A DNA stretch of 57,624 nucleotides from Flavobacteriaceae bacterium (GCA_024742935.1 JANSXN010000009.1:1-57624), one strand, 5' to 3'. Positions 8,292 to 17,238 are shown, numbered from the stretch's first letter. Numbers and translations: made by a program. Notes: generated by a model not told the origin, from the letters alone.

Positions 8292-11135
8292 ATGGCCGAA
8301 CAGAAACGACTCTTCCTGCTGGATGCTTATGCACTTATTTTCAGGGGGTATTATGCTTTTATCAAGAATCCGCGTATCAATTCCAAAGGACTGGATACCT
8401 CAGCGATTATGGGGTTTATGAATTCGCTGCTGGATGTCATCAGAAGGGAAAAGCCCGACCATCTTGCAGTGTGTTTTGACAAAGGCGGCAGCGATGTGCG
8501 CAATGAGTTGTACAGCGAATACAAAGCCAACCGCGATGCCACGCCTGAGCCCATTATGATTGCCATTCCTTATATTCAGGACATATTAAAAGCCATGCAC
8601 ATCCCTGTGGTAGTCCTTCCCGGTTGTGAGGCAGATGACGTCATTGGCACCCTTGCCAAACAAGCCGAAAAAGAAGGCTACAAAGTCTATATGGTCACTC
8701 CCGACAAAGATTTTGCCCAACTCGTTTCCGAAAACATATTTATGTACCGTCCTGCCCGAATGGGAAATGGTATCGAAATTTGGGGGATTCCCGAAGTACA
8801 GAAAAAATTTGGCGTTAAGCGCCCCGAACAGGTCATTGATTTTCTGGGAATGATGGGAGATGCCTCAGACAATATTCCCGGATTACCCGGTGTGGGTGAA
8901 AAGACCGCCAAAAAATTTATAGAAGAGTTTGAAACGATGGAAAACCTTTTGGCAAATACAGACAAGCTCAAAGGCAAAATGAAAGAGAAGGTAGAAGAGA
9001 ATAAAGAACTGGGAATGCTCTCCAAAGAACTGGCAAAAATCCTGATTGATTGTGATGTCACTTTTGACGCCAAGGACTATGAACTCTCTATGCCTGACGG
9101 CGAAAAAGTTCAGGAGATTTTTGAAGAGCTGGAATTCAGAAGGTTGAAGGATCAGTTTTTACAGTTGTTTAGCACGGAAGGCTCAAAGGTACCTGCTGAA
9201 GAAACTAAAAAAACGGCTTCTGCATCTGACAGTCGAAAAGGAAAGGCTGCCGGAGCGGGCCAATTCTCCCTTTTTGATGCAGAGGGCGGCACTACTGAAA
9301 ACATCACCATGACCTCCTCCCGCAGAACCATTAAAGATACCGACCATTTTTATCAAACCGTACAACCGGGTATGGGCACCAAACTGTTTCTTCAAAACCT
9401 GATGAAACAAGCCTCGGTCTGTTTTGATACGGAAACCACAAGTCTTGACCCGCTGGAAGCCGAACTTGTGGGTATCGCATTTTCCTGGGAAGCCGGCAAG
9501 GGGTTTTACCTTCCGTTTCCTGAAACCAAAGATGAAGCCCGGGAAATTATCGAACAACTACGCCCGTTTTTTGAAGCTGAAAACATCGAGAAAGTGGGTC
9601 AGAATTTAAAATATGACATCAAAGTACTCGCTAAATACAACATCACCGTCAAAGGAAAACTCTTTGACACCATGCTGGCACACTACCTCATCAACCCTGA
9701 TATGCGCCACAATATGGACGTGCTGGCTGAAACCTATTTGAACTACACCCCTGTTTCCATAACCGAATTGATTGGCAAAAAAGGCAAAAACCAGCAGTCC
9801 ATGCGCGATGTGCCCATCGAGCAACAAACCGAATATGCCGTTGAAGATGCCGATATCACCCTGCAACTCAAGGAGCATTTTGAAAAAGAACTGGGAGAGG
9901 CCAATACCCAAAAACTATTTTATGAAATCGAAATTCCGCTGGTTTCTGTGCTGGCACACATGGAACTGGAAGGCATTAGGCTGGATGCGGATTTTTTAAA
10001 CTCGCTTTCGCGAAAGCTGGACGAAGACATCCTTCATTTGGAAAAAGAAATCTACAAAGAAGCCGGAGAGACGTTTAATATCGCTTCGCCAAAACAATTA
10101 GGAGAAATTCTTTTTGAAAAAATGCAGCTCGTCAAAAAACCGAAAAAAACCAAAACCGGGCAATATTCTACTGCAGAAGATGTGCTTTCAGTGTTGGCGA
10201 AAGACCATAAAATCATCAGGGACGTGCTGGAATACCGAGGATTGAGTAAACTGAAAAGCACGTATGTGGACGCCTTGCCCAATCAGGTAAGCCCCGTAAC
10301 CGGAAGAGTACACACAGACTATATGCAAACCGTTGCCGCCACCGGAAGGTTAAGCAGCAACAACCCCAACCTGCAAAACATCCCGATTAGAACGGAACGT
10401 GGCCGCGAAGTGCGCAAAGCATTTGTTCCCAGAAATGAAGAATACACCCTGCTGGCTGCCGATTATTCACAAATCGAATTGCGTATTATTGCAGCCTTGA
10501 GCAAGGAGCCTAAAATGATCGAAGCCTTTAAAAACGGAGAAGATATTCACGCTTCCACCGCATCCAAAGTATTTAATGTGCCACTGGAAGAAGTGACACG
10601 TGAGCAGCGTGGCAATGCAAAAACAGTGAATTTTGGGATTATTTACGGGGTTTCGGCCTTTGGGTTGAGCAATCAAACCGACCTCAACCGCACTGAAGCC
10701 AAGGAATTGATAGATACGTATTATGAGACTTACCCCAAGTTAAAAAGCTATATGGCAGAGCAGGTGGATTTTGCTCGTGAAAATGGTTATGTACAAACAG
10801 TATTAGGCAGAAGACGTTATTTAAAAGACATCAACTCACAAAATGCTGTGGTGCGCGGTGGCGCAGAGCGCAATGCCGTGAATGCACCCATACAAGGAAG
10901 CGCGGCTGATATAATCAAAATCGCGATGATCAATATTCACCGTAAACTGGTTGAAGGAAAATACAAAACCAAGATGCTGCTTCAGGTGCATGACGAATTG
11001 GTCTTTGACGCCTACAAACCCGAACTTGAAAAGGTAAAAACCCTTATCAAAACCGAAATGGAAAACGCCTTTAAACTGGAGGTGCCTTTGGATGTTGATT
11101 TGGGAGAAGGAAACAATTGGTTGGAGGCTCATTAA
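8292..11135 (+). CDS. polA: DNA polymerase I
   Basis: This 947-residue enzyme fills gaps and removes RNA primers. The N-terminal 5'-3' exonuclease (about 1-290) has LLDAYALIFRGYYAF and LPGVGEKTAKKFI. A linker of about 60 residues rich in K, S and A follows. The 3'-5' exonuclease domain (about 370-560) keeps the DxE motif (CFDTETTSLDP) and YAVEDADITLQL, so proofreading residues appear intact, unlike in some thermophilic homologues. The polymerase domain has LAADYSQIELRI, the O helix RGNAKTVNFGIIYG and the C motif LLQVHDELVFD. The 149-base gap after it holds the rplM promoter and leader, so polA looks like its own unit. Confidence 0.97.
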   Translation: MAEQKRLFLLDAYALIFRGYYAFIKNPRINSKGLDTSAIMGFMNSLLDVIRREKPDHLAVCFDKGGSDVRNELYSEYKANRDATPEPIMIAIPYIQDILKAMHIPVVVLPGCEADDVIGTLAKQAEKEGYKVYMVTPDKDFAQLVSENIFMYRPARMGNGIEIWGIPEVQKKFGVKRPEQVIDFLGMMGDASDNIPGLPGVGEKTAKKFIEEFETMENLLANTDKLKGKMKEKVEENKELGMLSKELAKILIDCDVTFDAKDYELSMPDGEKVQEIFEELEFRRLKDQFLQLFSTEGSKVPAEETKKTASASDSRKGKAAGAGQFSLFDAEGGTTENITMTSSRRTIKDTDHFYQTVQPGMGTKLFLQNLMKQASVCFDTETTSLDPLEAELVGIAFSWEAGKGFYLPFPETKDEAREIIEQLRPFFEAENIEKVGQNLKYDIKVLAKYNITVKGKLFDTMLAHYLINPDMRHNMDVLAETYLNYTPVSITELIGKKGKNQQSMRDVPIEQQTEYAVEDADITLQLKEHFEKELGEANTQKLFYEIEIPLVSVLAHMELEGIRLDADFLNSLSRKLDEDILHLEKEIYKEAGETFNIASPKQLGEILFEKMQLVKKPKKTKTGQYSTAEDVLSVLAKDHKIIRDVLEYRGLSKLKSTYVDALPNQVSPVTGRVHTDYMQTVAATGRLSSNNPNLQNIPIRTERGREVRKAFVPRNEEYTLLAADYSQIELRIIAALSKEPKMIEAFKNGEDIHASTASKVFNVPLEEVTREQRGNAKTVNFGIIYGVSAFGLSNQTDLNRTEAKELIDTYYETYPKLKSYMAEQVDFARENGYVQTVLGRRRYLKDINSQNAVVRGGAERNAVNAPIQGSAADIIKIAMINIHRKLVEGKYKTKMLLQVHDELVFDAYKPELEKVKTLIKTEMENAFKLEVPLDVDLGEGNNWLEAH

Positions 11136-11174
11136 ACAAAAAACATCAATTACAAAAAAATTCATTTTACCCCA

Positions 11175-11205
11175 TTTGCAAATCAAATTTATAGTTGTAC
11201 ATTTG
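11175..11205 (+). promoter_or_regulatory. Promoter of the rplM-rpsI operon
   Basis: TTTG at 11175-11178 and TACATTTG at 11198-11205 are 19 bases apart, a full match to the Bacteroidetes promoter pattern. The transcript would begin near 11211 and carry a leader of roughly 70 bases. Confidence 0.75.
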
Positions 11206-11210
11206 CACCC

Positions 11211-11283
11211 CAATTCTCATAAGTAGAATTCATTAGGAATGTTTAACACGCCTGTTGAGAGACAGGTTTAAAAAGAAATTAGT
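11211..11283 (+). ncRNA. Candidate structured mRNA leader of rplM
   Basis: Between the promoter and the TTG start lies a leader with the hairpin CCTGT-TGAGAG-ACAGG (11251-11266), about 17 bases before the start codon. Leaders of ribosomal-protein operons are often bound by one of the encoded proteins, and L13 is a known autoregulator in other bacteria. The hairpin is seen directly; the autoregulatory role is inference. Confidence 0.45.
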
Positions 11284-11739
11284 TTGGACACATTAAGTTA
11301 CAAAACAGTATCTGCAAACAAGGCCACTGTTACAAAAGAATGGTTGCATGTTGATGCTGAGGGTCAGACTTTAGGACGCCTTTCTTCAGAAGTTGCAAAA
11401 CTTTTGAGAGGAAAGCACAAGCCAAACTTCACTCCTCACGTTGATTGTGGTGATAACGTTGTTGTTACCAACGCAGAAAAAATCAACTTAAGCGGGAAAA
11501 AGTGGGATGCAAAAGAATACATCCGTCACACTGGATATCCCGGAGGACAAAGAAGTTTGACTGCTAAAGAACTTTTCGCTAAGAATCCGGAGCGATTGAT
11601 TGAAAAATCGGTAAAAGGAATGCTACCTAAAAACAAATTAGGAGCAGAACTTTTTAGAAATTTAAAGGTTTATGCAGGTGCATCACACGATCACGAAGCG
11701 CAAAAGCCAAAAACTATTAACTTTAACGAAAGTAAGTAA
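11284..11739 (+). CDS. rplM: 50S ribosomal protein L13
   Basis: L13 is an early assembly protein of the large subunit. The 151-residue protein begins [16 protein letters not shown] and contains [22 protein letters not shown] and the conserved [10 protein letters not shown]. The start is TTG at 11284; the N terminus matches the form usual in flavobacteria, and no ATG lies nearby in frame. A weak start codon in a highly expressed gene hints at translational control through the leader. Its stop overlaps the ATG of rpsI by one base (TAATG). Confidence 0.96.
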   Translation: MDTLSYKTVSANKATVTKEWLHVDAEGQTLGRLSSEVAKLLRGKHKPNFTPHVDCGDNVVVTNAEKINLSGKKWDAKEYIRHTGYPGGQRSLTAKELFAKNPERLIEKSVKGMLPKNKLGAELFRNLKVYAGASHDHEAQKPKTINFNESK

Positions 11740-12125
11740 TGGAAGTGATTCACAAAATTGGCAGAAGAAAAACTGCTGTGGCACGTGTGTACTTGTCTCC
11801 CGGAAAAGGAACAATCACCGTAAACAAAAGAACCTTTGACAACTACTTCTCTACAGATACTTTAAAGTACAAAGTAATGCAACCATTGGCAATGACCAAC
11901 AATGCAGAAAACTTTGACGTGACAGTAAATGTATATGGAGGTGGAATCACCGGTCAAGCTGAAGCGATTCGTCTTGCTTTATCAAGAGCAATGTGTGAAG
12001 TTGATGCAGACAACCGTGCAACTCTAAAACCTGAAGGTTTATTAACGAGAGACCCAAGAATGGTGGAGCGCAAGAAATTCGGACAGAAGAAGGCGCGTAA
12101 GAAATTCCAGTTCTCTAAACGTTAA
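11739..12125 (+). CDS. rpsI: 30S ribosomal protein S9
   Basis: S9 lies in the small-subunit head, and its C-terminal tail reaches the P-site tRNA. The 128 residues show [15 protein letters not shown] at the start, [19 protein letters not shown] in the middle, and the basic tail [18 protein letters not shown] ending in KR, as needed for tRNA contact. It is translationally coupled to rplM by a one-base overlap. A REP-like hairpin starts two bases after its stop. Confidence 0.97.
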   Translation: MEVIHKIGRRKTAVARVYLSPGKGTITVNKRTFDNYFSTDTLKYKVMQPLAMTNNAENFDVTVNVYGGGITGQAEAIRLALSRAMCEVDADNRATLKPEGLLTRDPRMVERKKFGQKKARKKFQFSKR

Positions 12126-12126
12126 C

Positions 12127-12174
12127 ATTCCGCACTTGGTGCGGAATCTCATCAAGACTCTAAAAATCTTGATG
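12127..12174 (+). repeat. REP-like hairpin A plus second hairpin after rpsI
   Basis: ATTCCGCAC (12127-12135) and GTGCGGAAT (12139-12147) form a nine-pair stem with loop TTG, followed by CTC. A second stem, TCATCAAGA (12149-12157) with TCTTGATGA (12166-12174), follows at once. Neither has a T tract, so they are not classical terminators. The first shares its design and its 3' ATCTC with hairpins at 13204 and 52252. Confidence 0.6.
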
Positions 12175-12308
12175 AACAAGTTCTAAAATTATTATAAACG
12201 CTGTTCTTTCCGTCAAATTCGGAAAAAATTAGTTTAGCATCTAAATGAACAAGACCTTTAAAAAGCTACTTGTGCATTGCTAAATTACAGAACGTAAACT
12301 ATTAAAAA

Positions 12309-13199
12309 ATGGCAAAAAAAATCGAAGTAAAAGAATTACTTGATGCAGGTGTACATTTTGGTCACCTCACCAGAAAATGGAATCCAAACATGGCTCCTTA
12401 CATCTACATGGAGCGTAACGGAATTCACATTATCAACCTTTACAAAACTGCTGCAAAACTTGAAGAAGCTGCAGAAGCTCTTAAGAAAATAGCAGGTAGC
12501 GGACGAAAAATCCTTTTCGTAGCGACAAAAAAACAAGCAAAAGACATTGTAGCTGAAAATGCTAAAAATGCAAACCAGCCCTACATCACAGAAAGATGGC
12601 CCGGCGGTATGCTTACCAACTTTGTAACTATCAGAAAAGCAGTTAAAAAAATGGCTGCTATCGACAGGATGAAACAAGACGGTACTTTTGAAACACTCTC
12701 CAAAAAAGAGCGTTTACAAGTGACACGTCAAAGAGAGAAACTTGAGAAAAACTTAGGTTCTATTGCAGATATGAGTCGTTTACCCGCTGCACTTTTTATA
12801 GTTGATACTTTGCGCGAGCACATCGCTGTAAAGGAAGCACAAAAGTTAAACATTCCAATTTTTGCGATGGTTGATACCAACTCTGACCCCAGAGATATCG
12901 ACTTTGCAATACCGTCAAACGACGATGCTTCCAAGTCAATTGAAAAAATCTTAGGTTATGTAAGTGCTTCTATCACCGAGGCCCTTTCTGAAAGAAAAGC
13001 TGAAAAAGCTGAGAAAGACGCTGCAGATGAAGATCAAGAATCGTCTAAACCAGCTAAAAAGGCTAAGAAAAAAGTGAAGGCAGAAGTAGAAGATGATTCT
13101 TCAGAAGATGAAGCTCCTAAGAAAGCCAAAAAAGAACCTAAAGCTAAGAAAGAAAAAGCTGCTGAAGTCGCTGAAGACAATAGCGGTGAAGAGGAGTAG
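12309..13199 (+). CDS. rpsB: 30S ribosomal protein S2 with charged C-terminal extension
   Basis: S2 binds the small subunit back side and is needed for initiation. Residues 1 to about 225 are ordinary S2 (ELLDAGVHFGHLTRKWNPNM, ITERWPGGMLTNF, IVDTNSDP region). From about residue 226 the protein has a low-complexity tail of some 70 residues made mostly of K, E, A, D and S, predicted disordered or coiled. Such tails occur in S2 of several Bacteroidetes. The 183-base upstream region holds the hairpins after rpsI and a further small stem TTTCCG...CGGAAA, compatible with an S2 leader. tsf follows, the usual rpsB-tsf order. Confidence 0.96.
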   Translation: MAKKIEVKELLDAGVHFGHLTRKWNPNMAPYIYMERNGIHIINLYKTAAKLEEAAEALKKIAGSGRKILFVATKKQAKDIVAENAKNANQPYITERWPGGMLTNFVTIRKAVKKMAAIDRMKQDGTFETLSKKERLQVTRQREKLEKNLGSIADMSRLPAALFIVDTLREHIAVKEAQKLNIPIFAMVDTNSDPRDIDFAIPSNDDASKSIEKILGYVSASITEALSERKAEKAEKDAADEDQESSKPAKKAKKKVKAEVEDDSSEDEAPKKAKKEPKAKKEKAAEVAEDNSGEEE

Positions 13200-13203
13200 T
13201 CAA

Positions 13204-13223
13204 ATTTCCGCGAAAGCGGAAAT
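13204..13223 (+). repeat. REP-like hairpin B after rpsB
   Basis: ATTTCCGC, tetraloop GAAA, GCGGAAAT form a perfect eight-pair stem four bases after the rpsB stop. It is followed by CTCGTTCTTCAAAA, nearly the same as the 3' flank of hairpin C at 52252. The TCTCGTT next to it (13223-13229) can pair with AACGAGA at 13268-13274, before another small palindrome CCAAGT-AA-ACTTGG. Confidence 0.6.
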
Positions 13224-13321
13224 CTCGTTCTTCAAAATTCTTACAATAAAACGATAATCTAATTATTAACGAGACCTCTCCTCCAAGTAAACTTGGGGAC
13301 GGGTGTATAAACACAAAAACT

Positions 13322-14143
13322 ATGGCAAATATTACAGCCGCAGAAGTAAATAAATTAAGACAAGCTACCGGTGCCGGTATGATGGATTGTAAAAAAGCTT
13401 TGGTTGAAGCTAATGGCGATTTTGACAAAGCCATTGAACTACTAAGAAAAAAAGGGCAAAAAGTAGCTGCTAACAGAGCAGATCGTGAGTCAACAGAAGG
13501 AGCCGTTATTGCAAAAGTGAATAATGACAATACCCGAGGTGTAATTGTATCCTTGAATTGTGAAACAGATTTTGTTGCCAAAAACGAATCGTTTGTAAAC
13601 TTTGCTACAGACCTTGCTGAATTGGCTTTAAGTACTTCAACGAAAGAAGAACTTCTTGCAAAAGAATACAAAGGAATTACTGTTGCAGAAAAATTAATCG
13701 AGCAAACGGGAGTCATTGGTGAAAAAATCGAAATTGGAGATTACAGAACTCTGGAAGCTCCTTTTGTTGGATTTTACATTCATGCGGGCAATAAAATTGG
13801 CGTTTTGACAGGCCTTTCACAAGGAGGAAGTAATGCCGAAGAGGTTGCTAAAAACGTATCAATGCAAGCAGCAGCTATGAACCCTGTAGCTTTGAATGAA
13901 GAAGGTGTTGATCAGGAAATCATTGATAAAGAAATTGAAATAGCTAAAGACCAATTGCGTCAGGAAGGCAAGCCGGAAGCGATGCTGGACAACATCGCCA
14001 AAGGAAAATTAAATCGTTTCTTTAAAGACAATACGCTTGTAAATCAAGACTTTATCAAGGACAACAAACAAAGTGTGGGCGCCTATGCAAAAGCAGAAGC
14101 CGGTGCAGAAATTGTTGGGTTTGAAAGAGTGGCTTTGGGTTAA
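13322..14143 (+). CDS. tsf: Elongation factor Ts
   Basis: EF-Ts is the nucleotide exchange factor of EF-Tu. The 273-residue protein starts with the N-terminal helical module containing VNKLRQATGAGMMDCKKAL and has the core TDFVAKNESF contact region, with VSMQAAAMNP later. Length and order are standard. It lies downstream of rpsB with 122 bases between. A strong terminator follows, so the next gene (TPR) is read separately. Confidence 0.97.
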   Translation: MANITAAEVNKLRQATGAGMMDCKKALVEANGDFDKAIELLRKKGQKVAANRADRESTEGAVIAKVNNDNTRGVIVSLNCETDFVAKNESFVNFATDLAELALSTSTKEELLAKEYKGITVAEKLIEQTGVIGEKIEIGDYRTLEAPFVGFYIHAGNKIGVLTGLSQGGSNAEEVAKNVSMQAAAMNPVALNEEGVDQEIIDKEIEIAKDQLRQEGKPEAMLDNIAKGKLNRFFKDNTLVNQDFIKDNKQSVGAYAKAEAGAEIVGFERVALG

Positions 14144-14167
14144 TTTACCACAAGGTTTATAGATAAA

Positions 14168-14203
14168 AAATCCGTCTCAAGTTTTTGGGGCGGATTTTTT
14201 TTT
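14168..14203 (+). terminator. Rho-independent terminator after tsf
   Basis: AAATCCGTCTC (14168-14178) pairs with GGGGCGGATTT (14187-14197), eleven pairs including G-T pairs, followed by a run of T. It closes the rpsB-tsf unit. Confidence 0.85.
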
Positions 14204-14276
14204 GTTTTTTAGTATCTTTAGTAACAATTAGACGCTAGGAATATAATTTATCAAAAATCACATAATAAACTTGAAT

Positions 14277-15521
14277 ATGATATTTAAATTTTCAACTTTG
14301 AGTTATTTCATATTATTTTTTTGGTCAAATAATTTTTGCTATTCTCAAACTTATGAAGAATTTATACAAATAGGATTAGAATACCAAAGAAATAAGGAGT
14401 ATGAAAAATCCATTGAATCTTTTTCAAAAGCTATAGAACTTAACCCCGAATTATCTGCTGAGGCTTTTGCAAATAGAAGTGAATCCTACTTTCTTTCAAA
14501 TCAAGACAAAAACGCCCTCAAAGACATAAACAAAGCTATTTCATTAGACCCTAAAAATATAAATTTTTACAACTTAAAAGCTTTTAGGCTTAACGAAATT
14601 GGGCAATATGAAAATTCTTTAATAGAAAGTAAAAAATCTATATCTATTGACTCCTTAAACTTTTTTTCCTATTATAATTTAGGTATATCTGAGGGGCATT
14701 TAAAGAATTATCAAAATTCTATGAATTATCTAAATAAGTCCATAGAACTCAATCCAGATTTTGGTGATTCTTATTATAATCTTGGTACTTTAAAAATGGA
14801 TCTCGGCTTATTCAAAGACGCTTTAGATGACCTAAACAAAGCAATTGAGTTAAATCCTAGCTTTTATGATTCCTATAATAACAGAGGTCTGGTAAAAAGT
14901 GTTTTAGGTGACAGTGAAGGGAGTATTTATGATTTTACATTTGCAATTCAACTAGAATTTAATAATGAAAGTGCTTATTTAAATAGGGGAGTTGAAAAAA
15001 CAAAAATCAAAGATTATGAAGGTGCAATAATCGATTTTGATCTTGCTTTAGAAATTAACCCAATTAATTATAAAGCTTACTATAATAAAGGAAACATTTA
15101 TTTTTATTTAGAAGAATTTAATCTTGCAATAGCAGAGTATTCAAAAGCAATCACTATAGATAACTCTATAAGAGGCGGTTTTAACAATAGAGGACTTGTT
15201 TATAGCTCTATTGGAGATTTTGAAAAAGCCAAAGATGACTTTTCATTTCTAATAAATTTAAACTCACTAGACTTTGAATCCTACTACAATCGATCTTTAG
15301 CATACTATAATTTGAAAGAAAACTTAAAAGCACTTGATGATCTTAATAAAGCAATAAGTATAAACCCAAATTACCCGAACGCATTTAATAATAGAGGAAT
15401 TCTTAAAATAGAAATGGATAACAAAAAGGAAGGGTGTAGAGATTTGGAAATTGCTAAAAATTTAGGGTTGTCTGAAGCCCAAATATCAATAAATAAATAT
15501 TGCAAGGAAAAGCAAGATTAG
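14277..15521 (+). CDS. Secreted tetratricopeptide repeat protein
   Basis: The 414-residue protein has a cleavable signal peptide (hydrophobic core FILFFWSNNF, end CYSQ) and then about eleven consecutive 34-residue TPR units, most ending in A-I-x-L/I-N/D-P. TPR arrays bind peptides or partner proteins; no enzymatic domain is visible. ATG 14277 is preferred over TTG 14271 because it gives a standard signal peptide. The gene is more AT-rich than its neighbours and sits between tsf and the pyrH region, after a terminator, which suggests a later insertion into a conserved block. Its role cannot be told from sequence. Confidence 0.8.
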   Translation: MIFKFSTLSYFILFFWSNNFCYSQTYEEFIQIGLEYQRNKEYEKSIESFSKAIELNPELSAEAFANRSESYFLSNQDKNALKDINKAISLDPKNINFYNLKAFRLNEIGQYENSLIESKKSISIDSLNFFSYYNLGISEGHLKNYQNSMNYLNKSIELNPDFGDSYYNLGTLKMDLGLFKDALDDLNKAIELNPSFYDSYNNRGLVKSVLGDSEGSIYDFTFAIQLEFNNESAYLNRGVEKTKIKDYEGAIIDFDLALEINPINYKAYYNKGNIYFYLEEFNLAIAEYSKAITIDNSIRGGFNNRGLVYSSIGDFEKAKDDFSFLINLNSLDFESYYNRSLAYYNLKENLKALDDLNKAISINPNYPNAFNNRGILKIEMDNKKEGCRDLEIAKNLGLSEAQISINKYCKEKQD

Positions 15522-15573
15522 TAATAATATTTTACTTTATCAATATTAATATCTTCATAATGGATTAATTGTT

Positions 15574-16350
15574 ATGAACAAAAAAGAATTTCAAGAATTC
15601 TTCGACAAAAACAAAGGAAAATTTATTTCCGGCATCTACAATTATTGCGACCGCTGGTGTGAACGTTGTAATTTTACCTCCAAATGCAGCTCCTATGCCA
15701 TGGAGGAGCAAAGAGGCAACAAAACCGATGATGAAAATGAAGGTTTTATTAGCCAAGTGAGTGAAAACATTAAAATTGCCATGGAAATGCTACTTGAAAT
15801 GGCTCAAGAAAAAGGGATTGACCTCAACGCGATTGACAATGAAGTCGATGAAAAAGAAGAGCAACTTGAAGAGTTAGCAAAGAACCACCCATTAGCTAAG
15901 CAAAGCATGGATTACTCAACTCTGGTGAGAAAATGGTTTGATGAAAATGAGACTTCTCTTGAAAAAATAACCCAAGAAATCAACCAATCCATTCAACTCG
16001 GTACAGCTAATGAAGAAACTATTAACGAATTTGATTCTATCAAAGATGCCCTAGAGGTCATTCGTTGGTATTGTTTTCAAATTCACGTAAAGCTGATGCG
16101 CGCATTGCGTCACGATGAGCCGGATTTAGATTTTGAAGACCCCATCCAGAATGATGCAAACGGCTCGGCAAAAGTAGCCCTCATTGGCACAGAACGGTCA
16201 CTGGGTGCCTGGGGTCTATTGCACAGGCAACTCCCTGAGCAAGAAGATGAAATTCTAAATATTTTACTGGTACTTGATAAGATCAGAAAAGAAGTTTTTA
16301 AAGTTTTTCCAGATGTGAATGCGTTTATCAGACCGGGGTTTGATGAGTAA
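15574..16350 (+). CDS. Conserved hypothetical protein with N-terminal cysteine motif
   Basis: The 258-residue soluble protein carries Cys25-x3-Cys29-x2-Cys32-x5-Cys38 (YNYCDRWCERCNFTSKC), a likely zinc or iron-sulfur binding cluster. The rest is mainly charged and helical, including DNEVDEKEEQLEELAKNH. No family with known function is recognised. There is no signal peptide. It precedes pyrH by 132 bases, with a promoter of its own for pyrH in the gap, so a functional tie to UMP kinase is not implied. Confidence 0.75.
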   Translation: MNKKEFQEFFDKNKGKFISGIYNYCDRWCERCNFTSKCSSYAMEEQRGNKTDDENEGFISQVSENIKIAMEMLLEMAQEKGIDLNAIDNEVDEKEEQLEELAKNHPLAKQSMDYSTLVRKWFDENETSLEKITQEINQSIQLGTANEETINEFDSIKDALEVIRWYCFQIHVKLMRALRHDEPDLDFEDPIQNDANGSAKVALIGTERSLGAWGLLHRQLPEQEDEILNILLVLDKIRKEVFKVFPDVNAFIRPGFDE

Positions 16351-16431
16351 ATAATTTGATAGTATATTTACATTAAAAATCACCTCTTTACTAAATTCAT
16401 CCCAACCCCTCTTCCCAAAAATATTTTTACC

Positions 16432-16439
16432 TATTTTTG
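16432..16439 (+). promoter_or_regulatory. Putative -7 element of the pyrH-frr operon
   Basis: TATTTTTG fits TAnnTTTG and is followed by GC, as often in flavobacterial promoters. No good TTTG lies 19 bases upstream. It is 43 bases before the pyrH ATG. Confidence 0.5.
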
Positions 16440-16482
16440 CAGCAGTTTAAAAACAAACTCTTTTAAAATTCAACGCAACACT

Positions 16483-17190
16483 ATGCAATACAAAAGAATC
16501 TTATTGAAACTCTCAGGTGAAGCCTTAATGGGCAATCGCCAATATGGTATTGACCCGGATCGACTCGCAGAATATGCCCAGGAAATCAAAACTGTTGTGG
16601 ATAAAGGAGTTCAGGTTGCAATTGTCATTGGAGGTGGAAATATTTTTAGAGGTGTTGCAGGTGCCAGTAAAGGGATGGACCGTGTGCAAGGCGACCATAT
16701 GGGAATGCTCGCCACAGTAATTAACGGACTCGCACTTCAAGGGGCCTGTGAGGATGCCGGCTTACAAACCAGACTGCAATCTGCGATTGATATCAATGAA
16801 GTTGCAGAACCATTTATTAGACGCCGTGCCATTCGACACCTAGAAAAAGGGCGGGTAGTCATTTTTGGAGGTGGAACCGGAAACCCTTATTTTACTACAG
16901 ATTCGGCCGCAGTATTGCGCGCTATTGAGATTCACGCTGATGTGATTTTAAAAGGCACACGAGTGGATGGAATTTATACTTCAGACCCAGAAAAAAATGC
17001 AGATGCCACCAAGTTTGATTTTATCACTTTTGAAGATGTATTGCGCAAAGGGCTGAAAGTAATGGACACAACAGCATTTACCTTAAGCCAGGAAAATGAA
17101 TTGCCCATCATCGTTTTTGATATGAATACCAAAGGAAATTTGTTGCGCATTGTAAACGGTGAAAAAATAGGTACAAAAGTAAATTTATAA
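16483..17190 (+). CDS. pyrH: UMP kinase
   Basis: PyrH phosphorylates UMP to UDP in pyrimidine nucleotide synthesis. The 235-residue protein belongs to the amino-acid kinase fold, with [12 protein letters not shown] at the start, [10 protein letters not shown] for phosphate binding, and [17 protein letters not shown] and [14 protein letters not shown] in the nucleotide-binding half. Length and motifs are standard for the hexameric bacterial enzyme. frr follows 48 bases later, the usual gene order. Confidence 0.97.
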   Translation: MQYKRILLKLSGEALMGNRQYGIDPDRLAEYAQEIKTVVDKGVQVAIVIGGGNIFRGVAGASKGMDRVQGDHMGMLATVINGLALQGACEDAGLQTRLQSAIDINEVAEPFIRRRAIRHLEKGRVVIFGGGTGNPYFTTDSAAVLRAIEIHADVILKGTRVDGIYTSDPEKNADATKFDFITFEDVLRKGLKVMDTTAFTLSQENELPIIVFDMNTKGNLLRIVNGEKIGTKVNL

Positions 17191-17238
17191 TATTTTTGCA
17201 TTTGCAGAGTTTAATTTCCATTTTAAAGACATAGGACA

